Below, piece by piece: positions 34,005 to 44,300 of a stretch of 64,000 nucleotides of DNA (positions are counted from its first letter, which is position 1; every line of letters begins with the position of its first letter). This DNA comes from Streptomyces antnestii (GTDB taxonomy: Bacteria; Actinomycetota; Actinomycetes; Streptomycetales; Streptomycetaceae): the NCBI RefSeq assembly GCF_004005495.1, contig NZ_RZYA01000008.1:186001-250000 (forward strand), read 5' to 3'. The notes under the pieces are model-generated. The model was not told the DNA's origin and made no database searches. It saw only the letters and a program-made list of their open reading frames with translations. A program made the position numbers and the translations under genes.

Positions 34005-35393
34005 ATGTCGAAACTTTCTGAGGTTGATACCTGGCTCGCGGAGAACCTCCCCGCCCTGCTGACGAAGCATCAGGTGCCCGGCGCGGCCGTCGCGGTCTTC
34101 GCAAACGGCGAGGTGATCGATCACGCGGCCGGCGTGCTGAACAAGAGCACCGGCGTGGGGTCCACAGTGGATTCGGTGTTCCAGATCGGGTCGATCACGA
34201 AGGTGTGGACGAGCACCCTGGCGATGCAGCTCGTCGACGAGGGCAGGCTGGACCTCGACAAGCCCGTCCTCGACTACCTTCCCGAGTTCACTCTCTCGGA
34301 CACCGTCGCAGCGTCGCGGATCACGGTGCGACAACTGACCTGTCACACCGCCGGGTTCGAGGGCGACATCTTCACCGACACCGGGCAGGGCGACGACTGC
34401 GTGGCGAAGCTCGTGGCGACGCTGTCCGACGTGCCGCAGCTGTTCCAGCCCGGGGAGATGTTCTCCTACAACAACGCCGGGTACTGCGTGCTCGGCCGGA
34501 TCGTCGAGGTCCTGCGGGGCAAGCCCTACGACGAGTGCCTGCGCGACCATCTCTTCGCACCGCTCGGACTGACCCACGCCGCCGCCGGACCGTACGACGC
34601 GATCCGGTACCGCGCCGCGATCGGCCATGTCCAGCCCGCTCTGGACGCGGAGCCGGTCGCCGCGCCCGTCTGGGCGTTGACGCGGTCGAACGCCCCGGCG
34701 GGTTCGCATCTCGCGATGCGCCCGCGCGACCTGCTCACCTTCGTGCGCATGCACCTCGACGAAGGCCGCGCCGACGACGGCACGCAGGTCCTCCGGCCCG
34801 AAACCGCCCGCGCCATGCGGGAACGCCAGGTCGAAATGCCCTACCTCGGCCTGATGGGCGGGGCTTGGGGAATCGGCTGGATGATCTTCGACTGGGCCGG
34901 CGGCCCGGTGATCGGGCACGACGGCGGCACCATCGGGCAGTCGGCGTTCCTGCGGGTGGTACCGGGCAGCAACGTCGCGGTGGCCCTGCTGACCAACGGC
35001 GGCAAGCCGCTGCACCTCTACCTGGACATCTTCCGGAAGGTGCTTGGCGACCTGGCGGGCGTCGAGGTACCTCCGCTGCCCGAGCCCGACGCCGCCGAGG
35101 CTCCGGCGGACCCGTACCGCTACGTCGGCGAGTACTCGTCGCAGGTCGCGGACATCGTCGTCACGCAGGACGAGGATGGTGAACTGTGGCTGGAGCGCAC
35201 GCCGAAGGGGGTTTTCGCCGATCTCGGGACGGGGCCGGAGAAGAGCAGGCTGCTCGGCTACAAGGGCGACACCCTGGTCGTCGAACATGACGGACTCGGC
35301 CTGCACATGCCGCACGCTTTCGTCGGTGATGACGGCACCGGCCGGGCGCTGTTCGTCCACACGGGACGGGCCGACCGGCGGGTGAGCCGGTGA
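34005..35393 (+). CDS. Class C beta-lactamase-fold (S12) serine hydrolase
   Basis: 462 residues from ATG at 34005 (AAGAGG 7 nt upstream). The catalytic domain (about 1-345) has S63-x-x-K66 in GSITKVWTS, Y155-N-N157 in FSYNNAGY and HDGG near residue 305, replacing the KTG box as in S12 peptidases. A C-terminal lipocalin-like domain (about 365-460) is typical of D-aminopeptidase and related esterases. No signal peptide: cytoplasmic. The S12 family includes D-aminopeptidase and D-Ala-D-Ala carboxypeptidase, so a D-stereospecific amidase fits the operon. The domain is clearly paralogous to the C-terminal half of the fusion at 41381 (both contain DxFTDTGxGDD). A GTG in its stop codon opens the decayed gene that follows. 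Confidence 0.88.
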   Translation: MSKLSEVDTWLAENLPALLTKHQVPGAAVAVFANGEVIDHAAGVLNKSTGVGSTVDSVFQIGSITKVWTSTLAMQLVDEGRLDLDKPVLDYLPEFTLSDTVAASRITVRQLTCHTAGFEGDIFTDTGQGDDCVAKLVATLSDVPQLFQPGEMFSYNNAGYCVLGRIVEVLRGKPYDECLRDHLFAPLGLTHAAAGPYDAIRYRAAIGHVQPALDAEPVAAPVWALTRSNAPAGSHLAMRPRDLLTFVRMHLDEGRADDGTQVLRPETARAMRERQVEMPYLGLMGGAWGIGWMIFDWAGGPVIGHDGGTIGQSAFLRVVPGSNVAVALLTNGGKPLHLYLDIFRKVLGDLAGVEVPPLPEPDAAEAPADPYRYVGEYSSQVADIVVTQDEDGELWLERTPKGVFADLGTGPEKSRLLGYKGDTLVVEHDGLGLHMPHAFVGDDGTGRALFVHTGRADRRVSR

Positions 35394-35872
35394 CGTCGGT
35401 CGTCGGTGTCGGCGCGGACGACCCGGTCGTGCTCGTGTCCGTGTTCAAGACCCCGGTGGCGGTCGCCTTCACCCGCGAGGTGGCCGCCGGGCGGCTCGAC
35501 GAGACCGAGCGGCCCCGGCTGATCGGCTGCTGCGAGGACCTCTTCGCTCGGTGATCGCCGATCTCGGCGCGAAACCGGACGAAGATCTGGAGGCACTCCT
35601 CGCCGCGGCCACACCCATGGCCCAGCAGGGCCGGCCGTACCGGATCTCGTCCGGTTTCCCCGCCGAGGTGGCGATCGCGGCCAAGGCCGGGACGCTTCCC
35701 GCCGTCCGTGACGAAGCGGGGGTGGTGACCCATGTGGACGGTCGCCGCTGCGCCGTCGCGGTGTTCACCCGCACCGAATCCCCTCGCCAAATCCCGCGCC
35801 GACCGCCTGCCCGCGGTCGACTCCGCCATCGGTGGGGCCGCCGGCCTCGCCGTCGCTCACCTCTGCGCGTAG
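35390..35872 (+). pseudogene. Decayed class A beta-lactamase-fold hydrolase
   Basis: Starts at a GTG overlapping the stop of the S12 gene. Frame 1 gives VLVSVFKTPVAVAFTREVAA, the SxxK box and following helix, then stops at about 35554. A second frame (about 35555-35790) gives RISSGFPAEVAIAAKAGTLP and EAGVVTHVDGRRCAVAVFTR, the KTG-box region, here KAG. The original frame then resumes as SRADRLPAVDSAIGGAAGLA and ends in TAG at 35870-35872. The SDN region and about half the fold are deleted. The intact gene at 32973 shows the same order (SGKTGTLPSVRNEVGVV), so this is a broken paralogue. Deletion plus two frame changes make activity unlikely. Confidence 0.8.
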
Positions 35873-35896
35873 CCCTTGACCCAGTAGGAGAACCGC

Positions 35897-37495
35897 ATGA
35901 AGAAAGCCCGGCTCACCGCCGCGATCACGAGCGTGGTGGCCTTGACCGTGAGCGCGTGCGGGGGGACGTCGCAAGCCGGACAGGACCGGACCGCGAACCA
36001 GAAACCGGTCGAAGGCAAGACCTTCACCATGGCGATCGGCACCGACCCGGGAGCGTTGGATCCGGCGATGACCGTGCTCGCGGTCGCGCTGGACATCGAC
36101 CGCTACCTCTACGACAGCCTGATCAACCTCGACGACACCGGCAAACCGATCGCGGGGCTCGCCGAGAAATGGGAGGCCACCACGACCACGGCCTCGTTCA
36201 CCCTGCGGAAGGGGATCACCTGTGACGACGGCACGCCGCTGACCGCGAGCGACGTGGCGGCGAACATCGGCTTCATCGGGGATCCCGCGAACAAGTCCCC
36301 GATGGCCGGAATCGCGATCGCGCCGGGTACCAAGGCGACCGCGGACGACGCGGCCAGGAAGATCACCATCACCAGCGGGGCGCCGGACGCGTTCCTGCTG
36401 CGCAACGCAGGCGGCCTGCCGATCGTCTGCGGCAAGGGCGTCACCGATCGGCAGGCGCTGGCCAAGGGGAAGTACGGCACCGGCATGTTCACCATGACCG
36501 AAATCGTGCCGAACGACCACTACACCCTCACCCGGCGGAAGGACTACGCGTGGGGGCCCGGGAAGTGGCAGCGGGAGCAGCCCGGACTGCCGGAGAAGGT
36601 CGTCTTCCGGGTCATCCAGAACACGACGACGGCCGCGAATCTGCTGCTGTCCGGTGAACTCAACGGCGCCAGGATCACCGGTCAGGACCAGCAGCGCCTG
36701 CGCGCCCAGAAGCTGTTTCACGGCGAACAGGTCGTGCCGATGGGCGAGATGTTCTTCAACCAGGCGCCCGGTCGCGCGGGCGCCGATCCGGCCGTTCGCC
36801 GCGCGCTGGTGCAGGCACTCGACCTGCCCCAGATCGGCAAGGTGCTCACCGGTAGTTCCGGGGCGCCCAGTCGGGGAATGGTCACCACCGAACCCAGGGC
36901 GTGCCCCGGCGACGCGGTCAGCGGAAAGCTTCCCGCGTTCGACGTCGCCGCGGCCAAGGCGGGTCTCGACGCGGCGGGCTGGAAGCCGGGAGCGGACGGC
37001 GTGCGGGTCAAGGACGGCAAGCGGCTCGCGCTGACCGCCATCTACGGAACCCAGGCGGGGCCGACGACGGCGCCCTCCGCCGAACTGATGCAGCAATCCT
37101 GGAAGGCCGCCGGCGTGGAGGTCACGCTCAAGGGCCTCGACAGCCCGGGGACCAGTCAGGTGCTCTTCAACACCGGTGAGTGGGACATCTCGCTCGCCCC
37201 GCTGACCCTGGTGCTGCCGAGCCAGGCCGTCCCCTTCGTCTCCGGGCCGAAACCACCCGCCGGCACGAACTTCGCGCATATAGCGAACAAGCGGTACACG
37301 GCACTGGCCGCACAGGCGGCGCACATGCCGGGTGATTCGGGCTGCGCGACCTGGCTCGCCGCGGAAACGGCGCTCATCGAGCGGCTGGACGTGGTGCCCT
37401 ACGTCAATTCGGTCATCCCGACCTTCGGCAGCAATGCGCGATTCAAGGTCAGTTTCGGCTCGGTCGAGCCGTCGTCGATCCGGATGTACGGCTGA
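35897..37495 (+). CDS. Peptide ABC transporter substrate-binding lipoprotein (family 5)
   Basis: 532 residues. The signal peptide ends in a lipobox, ALTVSAC with the lipidated cysteine at 21, so the protein is anchored outside the membrane. The mature part is SBP_bac_5: FTMAIGTDPGALDPAMTV, LINLDDTGKPIAGLAEKWEA, FTLRKGITCDDGTPLTASDV. These bind di- or oligopeptides, and sometimes opines or other amides. The permease ATG overlaps its stop codon by one base, followed by the fused permease/ATPase and second ATPase genes. It provides the specificity of the importer; the ligand cannot be read from sequence, but the surrounding enzymes suggest peptides with D-residues or N-acyl groups. Confidence 0.9.
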   Translation: MKKARLTAAITSVVALTVSACGGTSQAGQDRTANQKPVEGKTFTMAIGTDPGALDPAMTVLAVALDIDRYLYDSLINLDDTGKPIAGLAEKWEATTTTASFTLRKGITCDDGTPLTASDVAANIGFIGDPANKSPMAGIAIAPGTKATADDAARKITITSGAPDAFLLRNAGGLPIVCGKGVTDRQALAKGKYGTGMFTMTEIVPNDHYTLTRRKDYAWGPGKWQREQPGLPEKVVFRVIQNTTTAANLLLSGELNGARITGQDQQRLRAQKLFHGEQVVPMGEMFFNQAPGRAGADPAVRRALVQALDLPQIGKVLTGSSGAPSRGMVTTEPRACPGDAVSGKLPAFDVAAAKAGLDAAGWKPGADGVRVKDGKRLALTAIYGTQAGPTTAPSAELMQQSWKAAGVEVTLKGLDSPGTSQVLFNTGEWDISLAPLTLVLPSQAVPFVSGPKPPAGTNFAHIANKRYTALAAQAAHMPGDSGCATWLAAETALIERLDVVPYVNSVIPTFGSNARFKVSFGSVEPSSIRMYG

Positions 37496-38475
37496 TGGCG
37501 GTCGAGGTCGCCCCGGCCGGATGGCGCGGCAGTCCCTGGCTCTCGTTCGCGGTTCGCCGATTCGGCAGATTCGCGGTCTCGCTGTGGGTCTTGATCACCA
37601 CGGCGTTCCTGATGATCCAGCTGATCCCCGGGGACCCGGTCCGGGCGGCGCTCGGCCTGACCGCGCCGGTCGAACTGGTGAACGCGCGGCGGGCGGCGCT
37701 CGGCCTCGACGATCCGTTGTGGCTGCAGTACGTCCACTACCTCGGCGGGCTGATCACGGGTGACTTCGGGACGTCGATGAACAGTGGGCAGCCGGTCGCC
37801 GAGGTGATCGGCGACCGGCTGCCCGCCACCCTCCAGCTGGCGTTGCCGGCTTTCGCGGTGGTCATCGCGGTGGCGATCCCGCTGGGCCTGCTGTTCGCCG
37901 TGCTGACCCGCGGCGGCCGACGGCGGGGCGGCGAGCTGGCGTTCACCTCGACGACCGTGCTGCTCGCGGCCGTCCCGGAGTTCCTGCTCGCCGTCGCGCT
38001 GGTCGCGTTCTTCGCCGTCCAGCTGGGCTGGTTCCCCGTGGCCGGGAGCGAGGGGGCGGGTTCGCTCGTGCTCCCGGTGATCGCGCTGGCGCTCGGCCCG
38101 GCCTCGGTGCTCGCCCGCATCGTCCGGGTGGAGACGCTTTCCGTGCTGGGCAACGACTTCATCCGCACCGCGCGGGCGAAACGGCTACCCGCGCGCCTTG
38201 TCTACCTGCGGCACGCGCTGCCGAACGCGCTGACCGCGACGCTGACCATGGGCGGGCTGATGCTGACCGGGATGGTCGCCGGGACAGTGCTGGTGGAGAA
38301 CGTGTTCGCCTGGCCCGGACTCGGTTCCACCATCGCGCAGTCGATCCTGCAGAAGGACTATCCGCTGGTACAGGGGATCGTGCTCGTCTACGGCATCGGC
38401 GTGCTGCTGGTGAATCTGACGGTGGACGTGCTGCTGGCCGTCCTCGATCCGCGTTCGACGATCCGGGAGAACTAA
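37495..38475 (+). CDS. Peptide ABC transporter permease, DppB type
   Basis: 326 residues; ATG overlaps the preceding stop (TGATG). RFAVSLWVLITTAFLMIQLI is helix 1, followed by IPGDPVRAALGLTA, the extracytoplasmic loop diagnostic of DppB/OppB. ETLSVLGNDFIRTARAKRLP is the EAA coupling loop that contacts the ATPase. About six helices are visible. It pairs with the permease half encoded in the next gene to form the membrane channel. The next start codon (GTG) follows immediately after its TAA. Confidence 0.92.
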   Translation: MAVEVAPAGWRGSPWLSFAVRRFGRFAVSLWVLITTAFLMIQLIPGDPVRAALGLTAPVELVNARRAALGLDDPLWLQYVHYLGGLITGDFGTSMNSGQPVAEVIGDRLPATLQLALPAFAVVIAVAIPLGLLFAVLTRGGRRRGGELAFTSTTVLLAAVPEFLLAVALVAFFAVQLGWFPVAGSEGAGSLVLPVIALALGPASVLARIVRVETLSVLGNDFIRTARAKRLPARLVYLRHALPNALTATLTMGGLMLTGMVAGTVLVENVFAWPGLGSTIAQSILQKDYPLVQGIVLVYGIGVLLVNLTVDVLLAVLDPRSTIREN

Positions 38476-40395
38476 GTGGTCGCCACTGAGACGGTGAATC
38501 GGCGCGGAGCGAAATGGTTCGCGGCCCTGCGCACTCCCGTGGGCGGGTTCGCGGCGTCCCTGCTGCTTGTGGTGATCGCGCTCGCGGTGCTCGCCCCGAT
38601 CCTCTGGCACGACAAGGCCTTCGAGATCGACACCGAAGCGATCGCTCAACGACCGTCGGCGGCACATTGGCTGGGCACCGACGCCCTCGGCCACGACATC
38701 CTCTTCCGTGTCCTGGTGGCGACGCGGCTTTCGGTCCTGCTGGCGGTGCTCGCGACGGTGATCGGGGTGGTGACCGGGCTCGTCCTCGGCACCTTGCCCT
38801 CACTGCTGCCGCGGCCCGCCGCCCGGCTGGTCACCTCGGCGGTGAACATCGCCGTCGCGTTCCCCGGGCTGTTGCTGGTGCTGTTCTGCTCGGTCATCTT
38901 CGGGGTCGGCACCTATGGCGCGGTACTGGCGGTCGGTTTCGCGCTGGCCCCGGCGTTCGCGCGGCTGGCCCAGACGCTGTCGGCTTCCGTGGCAGGCCAG
39001 GACTTCGTGTCCGCCGCGCGGATCTCCGGCGTCGGCCGGATCCGGCTGCTGGTCCGCCACATCCTGCCCAACGTGGGCGAACCGCTGGTGGTGAACGCGA
39101 CCATCGGCGCGGGTGCGTCGCTGCTCGCGTTCTCCGGCCTTTCGTTCCTCGGCATCGGTGTGCAGGCACCGGATTACGACTGGGGACGGCTGCTCGGTGA
39201 AGGGCTCGACGGGATCTACGTCAACCCGGCGGCCGCGCTCGCGCCGGGTGTCGCGGTGGTCCTGGCCGGCCTCGCATTCAACCTGGTGGGCGAGACCGTG
39301 GCCGGGGTGATCGGGGTTCGCGCCGGAGTGCGCAAACTCGCGCCGCGCCCGGCCTCCCCGGCACGGGAGTCCTCCGGACGCGCCGACGACGTCGTGCTGG
39401 TGGTGGAGAACCTCCAAGTGGCGTTCCCGAGTCAGGCGGGCTTGACCGTCCCGGTCCGAGGGGTGAGCTTCACCGTCCGCGCGGGCGAGGCGATCGGTGT
39501 CGTCGGCGAATCGGGATCGGGGAAGAGCTTGACCGGGCTGGCGGTGTCAAGGCTGGTGGAAGCGCCGGCCGCGGTCACCGCGGACAGGCTCGAATTCGCC
39601 GGGAAACCCCTGCTGACGACCCCGGAGCGGGACTTGCGAGGTTTGCTCGGCACATCGCTGGCGATGGTGTTCCAGGACCCGATGACCTCGTTCAACCCGA
39701 CCAGGCGGATCGGCCGTCAACTGGCCGAGGTCGCCGAGCAGCATCAGGGACTGCCACGCGCCAAGGCTTTCGAACGAGCCGTGGACCGGTTGCGCACGGT
39801 GCGGATCCCCGCGGCCGAACGACGTGCGCGGCAGTACCCGCACGAGTTCTCCGGCGGGATGCGGCAGCGCGCGATGATCGGCATGGGCCTGATGGGCGAT
39901 CCGAAGCTGATCATCGCCGACGAACCGACCACGGCGCTGGACGTCACCGTGCAGCGGCAGTTGCTGCGCCTGCTGGCGAGGACCAGGACCGAACGGGATA
40001 CGGCGATCATCCTGATCAGCCATGACATCGCGGTCGTTTCCCAGACCTGCGAACGCATGCTGGTGATGTACGCAGGCAGGGTCGTGGAGGACCTGCCGTC
40101 GGCAGGAACGCCACGGCATCCCTACACGAAGGCCCTGTTGGCCGCGACGCTCGACCTCGGGACCGACCGTGACGCACCGCTCGCGGTGATCCCCGGCCGC
40201 CCGCCGGAACCGGACCGCGTGCCCACCGGCTGCGCCTTCGCCGACCGGTGTCCCGCGGTGACCGATCGATGCCGTCTCGAAGATCCGGTGCTGGAGTGCG
40301 TGGAGCCCGGGCACCGGGTCGCGTGCTGGCATCCGAGCGAGACCTCGTTCTCCCCGTCCGCCAAGAAAACCGTAACCGCCGGAGGTGCGGAGTGA
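38476..40395 (+). CDS. Fused peptide ABC permease (DppC type) and ATPase (DppD type)
   Basis: 639 residues, GTG start directly after the DppB stop. Residues about 1-285 are a DppC permease: HWLGTDALGHDILFRVLVAT, and the EAA loop ASVAGQDFVSAARISGVGR. Residues about 305-640 are a complete ATPase: GVVGESGSGKSLTGLAVSR (Walker A, about 344), FSGGMRQRAMIGMGLM (signature), LIIADEPTTALDVTVQRQ (Walker B, about 477) and the C-terminal cysteine cluster GCAFADRCPAVTDRC common to peptide importers, a likely iron-sulfur site. These are separate genes in most Dpp operons. The fusion keeps all motifs, so it should be active and fixes one channel half to one ATPase. Confidence 0.92.
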   Translation: MVATETVNRRGAKWFAALRTPVGGFAASLLLVVIALAVLAPILWHDKAFEIDTEAIAQRPSAAHWLGTDALGHDILFRVLVATRLSVLLAVLATVIGVVTGLVLGTLPSLLPRPAARLVTSAVNIAVAFPGLLLVLFCSVIFGVGTYGAVLAVGFALAPAFARLAQTLSASVAGQDFVSAARISGVGRIRLLVRHILPNVGEPLVVNATIGAGASLLAFSGLSFLGIGVQAPDYDWGRLLGEGLDGIYVNPAAALAPGVAVVLAGLAFNLVGETVAGVIGVRAGVRKLAPRPASPARESSGRADDVVLVVENLQVAFPSQAGLTVPVRGVSFTVRAGEAIGVVGESGSGKSLTGLAVSRLVEAPAAVTADRLEFAGKPLLTTPERDLRGLLGTSLAMVFQDPMTSFNPTRRIGRQLAEVAEQHQGLPRAKAFERAVDRLRTVRIPAAERRARQYPHEFSGGMRQRAMIGMGLMGDPKLIIADEPTTALDVTVQRQLLRLLARTRTERDTAIILISHDIAVVSQTCERMLVMYAGRVVEDLPSAGTPRHPYTKALLAATLDLGTDRDAPLAVIPGRPPEPDRVPTGCAFADRCPAVTDRCRLEDPVLECVEPGHRVACWHPSETSFSPSAKKTVTAGGAE

Positions 40396-41384
40396 CCGAT
40401 CTCGTCTTCGACGCGGTGAGCGTGCGGTACGGCGGGAGGCGCGGGCTCACCGCTGTCGACCGTGTCGGCCTGACCGTCTCTTCCGGACAGGTCGTCGGGC
40501 TCGTCGGCGAATCGGGCTCGGGGAAATCGACGCTGGCCCGCGCCGCCGTCGGGCTCTCGCCGGTCAGCGCCGGACGTGTCCTGCTGGGCGGGGTGGACGT
40601 CCGGAAGCTGCGCCGCCGCCCTCCGTTGCAGATGGTGTTCCAGGATCCCTATTCGTCTCTGGACCCGCGTATGAGCATCGGGGAGTCGATCACCGAAGCG
40701 ATCCCGCGCGGCGTCTTCTCCGGGCGCGCCGCGCGCCGGGAGGAGGTCGCGCGGCTACTGGAACTGGTCAACCTCGACCCGGGACGCGCCGGACATCTGC
40801 CGGGCCGGCTCTCCGGTGGCCAGCGGCAACGGGTGGCGCTCGCCCGCGCGCTGGCGGGGCGGCCCGAGGTACTGATCGCGGACGAGATCACCTCCGCGCT
40901 CGACGTCTCGGTGCAGGGCGCGGTGCTCAACCTCGTCCGGGACGTGCAGCGACGGCTTGGCCTGTCGATGCTGTTCATCTCGCACAACCTCGCGGTGATC
41001 CGCTACCTCAGCGACATCGTCGCGGTGATGTACCTCGGCCGGATCGTCGAGGTCGGCCCGGCGGAACAGGTACTCACCGATCCACAGCATCCGTACACGC
41101 GTGACCTGCTGGCCGCGGCACCTTCCGCACACACCTCGCTGTTCGACACCCGCGCGGACGGGGCGACCGCCGACGCCGAACCCGCTGACCCGCACCATCC
41201 ACCGGCCGGATGCCGATACCACACCCGCTGTCCGGTCGGCCCGCTCGTGCGCGCCGACCGCGAGATCTGCCTTCAGGTGGATCCCACCGAGGACGCGGCA
41301 CACCGACGTCATTCGGCGGCCTGCCATTTCAGCGAAGACGAGAGCCGCCGGCTCACGATCCCCGGAGGAGCAAGCACACCATGA
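40392..41384 (+). CDS. Peptide ABC transporter ATPase, DppF type
   Basis: 330 residues from a GTG that overlaps the preceding stop (GTGA); frame extension upstream to 40248 is antisense-free but has no role. LVGESGSGKSTLARAAVGL is Walker A, PLQMVFQDPYSSLDPRM the Q-loop block, LSGGQRQRVALARALAG the signature and VLIADEITSALDVSVQGA Walker B, with isoleucine after DE where proline is usual. The C-terminal oligopeptide domain has CRYHTRCPVGPLVRADREIC. It partners the ATPase half of the fused protein. Its stop overlaps the ATG of the S9/S12 peptidase fusion, so the importer and peptidase are translationally coupled. Confidence 0.92.
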   Translation: MTDLVFDAVSVRYGGRRGLTAVDRVGLTVSSGQVVGLVGESGSGKSTLARAAVGLSPVSAGRVLLGGVDVRKLRRRPPLQMVFQDPYSSLDPRMSIGESITEAIPRGVFSGRAARREEVARLLELVNLDPGRAGHLPGRLSGGQRQRVALARALAGRPEVLIADEITSALDVSVQGAVLNLVRDVQRRLGLSMLFISHNLAVIRYLSDIVAVMYLGRIVEVGPAEQVLTDPQHPYTRDLLAAAPSAHTSLFDTRADGATADAEPADPHHPPAGCRYHTRCPVGPLVRADREICLQVDPTEDAAHRRHSAACHFSEDESRRLTIPGGASTP

Positions 41385-44300
41385 CCCGACGTCTCGGTCT
41401 CGACGACCTGTACGCGATCGCCGTCCCCAGCCAGCCCGCGTTGTCGCCGGACGGCAACCGGATCGTCTACGTCCTGCGTACGGCGGACCGCGACGAAGAC
41501 CGGAACGAGCACACGCTCTGGGAGGTCGGCGCGACCACCGGCGAAGCCCGGCAACTCACCCGGGGAACGGCCGACATGGCGCCCGGCTGGGCGCCGGACG
41601 GCACGCGGATCGCGTTCCTCCGTGCCGAGGACGGACCGCCGCAGGTGTGGTTCCTGCCGTCGTCCGGCGGGGAGGCGGAACGGATCACAGAACTCCCGCT
41701 CGGGGCGGGCGCCCCGGTCTGGAGCCCGGACGGGGGCAAGATCGCGTTCTCGGCCGCGGTCGACCTGGCGGGCGGTGAACTCGCGCCGAACGCCCCGGTG
41801 GTGGCGGACCGGCTCGACTTCAAGGCCGACGGCACCGGGTTGATCAAGACCATCCGCAAGCACCTGCACGTCCTCGACGTCGCCACCCGGGAAGTCCGGC
41901 AGGTCACCTTCGGCGACTGGCACGCGGGCGACCCCGCCTGGTCTCCCGACGGCACGCACCTGGCCTTCTCCGCCGGACGGGACGACGACGCGGACCTGTC
42001 CTTCCGTTCCGGTGCCTACGTTGTCGACGTGACCGCGAAGAGCGCCGAGCCGCGGCTGATCGGCTCCGGCGACGGCATGGCGGGGCCGGTCACCTGGACC
42101 GCCGACGGGGGCCAACTCCTGGTGACGGGCCGGGGTGACACCGAGGTCGGCCATCTCGGGCTGCTGCGGGTCCCGCTCGACGGTGGTGACGCGGTCGACC
42201 TGACGGTCTCGCTGGACCGCAACGTGATGTCCGGCGGCGCGGGCTACCCCGGCGCGCTCCCGAAACTGACCGGGGATGGTGGCTCGGCTCTGTTCGGACT
42301 CCGCGACCGCGGCTGCACCCATCTGTACCAAGTGGACGTCGACGGCGGACACCCGTGCGCGGTACTGGCGGGCACAGACCTCGTCGTGTCCGGAATGGAC
42401 ACCGCGAGCGGGAGGGTCGTGGTGGTCATGGCCACGGCCACCTCGTTCGGCGAGATCACCGTCGTCGACCCGGCCACCGGAACCGTCGACGTGCGCACGA
42501 AACACGGCGCCTCACTCGCCGAGGTGGAGCTCTTCCGTCACGAAGAACGGGAATTCACCATCGGGGACGGCACCGTCGTCCATGGCCTGCTGCTGCGTGA
42601 CCCGGCCCGGTCCGGGGCCGCGCCGCTGCTGCTCGACATCCACGGCGGCCCGCACAACGCCTGGAACGGCGCGGCCGATTCGATCCACCTCTATCACCAG
42701 GCGCTCGTCGCACGAGGCTGGGCGGTGCTGCTGCTCAACCCGCGCGGCAGCGACGGCTACGGCGAAGATTTCTACAAGGGCGCGGTCGGCGGCTGGGGCG
42801 TCGCCGACGCCGCCGACTTCCTCGAACCGTTGGATCATCTGGTCGCCGAAGGGATCGCCGACGCGGACCGGCTCGCCGTGGCGGGGTACAGCTACGGCGG
42901 GTTCATGACCTGCTACCTGACCAGCCGCGACAAGCGCTTCGCCGCCGCTGTCGCCGGTGGTGTCGTCAGCGATCCGGCCAGTGCGGAGGGCACCTCCGAC
43001 GCCGGGCGCTACCTGGCCGTCCGTGAACTCGGCGGCGAGGACTACGGGCGTTTCTCGCCGTTCGCCCAGGTCGCGCAGGTGCGGACGCCGACACTCGTCA
43101 TGCAAGGAGCGGAAGACGAGCGGAGCCCCGTCGGCCAGGCCGAGCAGTGGTTCGGCGCCCTGCGCGCGCGGGGCGTCCCGTCCCGGCTGGTGCTGTACCC
43201 GGGCGCCTCGCATCTGTTCATCCTCGACGGCCCGCCCTCGCACCGGCTCGACTTCAACCGGCGTGTCCTTGACTGGGTCGAGGAGTACGCGGCTCCGGCG
43301 GACGGGGTGTCGCGGGTGCCGATCGAGGCGGCGCACTGGCGGCGGCGCCTGGCCGAACTGGCGCGCAAGTACGGCGTCCCCGGTGCGGCACTGGGCATCG
43401 TGCGGGTCGGGGATGACGCGGAGGTCCACGCTTCCTACGGCGTCCTCAACACGGCGACCGGTGTCGAGGTCACCGAAGATTCGGTGTTCCAGATCGGCTC
43501 GGTCTCCAAGGTGTGGACCTCGACCGTGGTGATGCAACTGGTCGACGAAGGACTCCTCGATCTGGACGCTCCGGTCGCCGACGTCGTCCCCGAACTGCGG
43601 CTGGCCGATCCGTACGTGGCCAAGCAGGTGACCATGCGGCATCTGCTGACACACACCAGCGGGATCGACGGCGACGTCTTCACCGACACCGGGCGCGGCG
43701 ACGACACCCTCGAGCGCTACGTGGAGATCCTCGACCGGGCCGCGCAGAACCATCCGCTCGGGGAGACGTTCTCCTACTGCAACTCGGGTTTCGCGCTCAT
43801 GGGCCGGGTGATCGAGAAGCTCACCGGGCAGACCTGGGACGCCGCGATGCGGGAGAAGTTGTTCGCCCCGCTCGGCCTCACACACACCGTGACCCTGCCC
43901 GAGGAAGCGCTGATGTTCCGCGCCGCCGTCGGGCACGTCGCCGGCGCGGACGAAGAACCGCGGCCCGCGCCGCTCTGGGGACTGCCTCGGAACATGGGGC
44001 CGGCCGGCCTGATCACCGCCACGACCAAGGACGTGCTCGGGTTCGCGCGGCTGCACCTGACCGGCGGCCTCACTCCGTCCGGTGAACGGATCCTGACCAC
44101 GGCGTCCGTCACCGCGATGGCCGAGAAGCAGACCGACATCCCCGACAAGCACTCGCTCGGTGACTCCTGGGGCCTCGGCTGGATCCGCGACGACTGGAGC
44201 GGACGCCGAGTCATCGGCCATGACGGCAACACGATCGGACAGTCCGCGTTCCTGCGGCTGCTGCCCGAACAGGGGCTTGCCGTCACCCTGCTCACCAACG

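Noticed and set aside
31272..35360. A 1362-codon minus-strand open frame
   Set aside because: It lies antisense to recognisable genes (PucR, MFS, class A and class C hydrolases) and has arginine/histidine-rich, low-complexity translation, the usual shadow in high-GC DNA.
32973..35393. Antibiotic-resistance beta-lactamase genes
   Set aside because: No signal peptides, no evident class A deacylation glutamate, and a catabolic operon context with peptide import make resistance unlikely as the main role.
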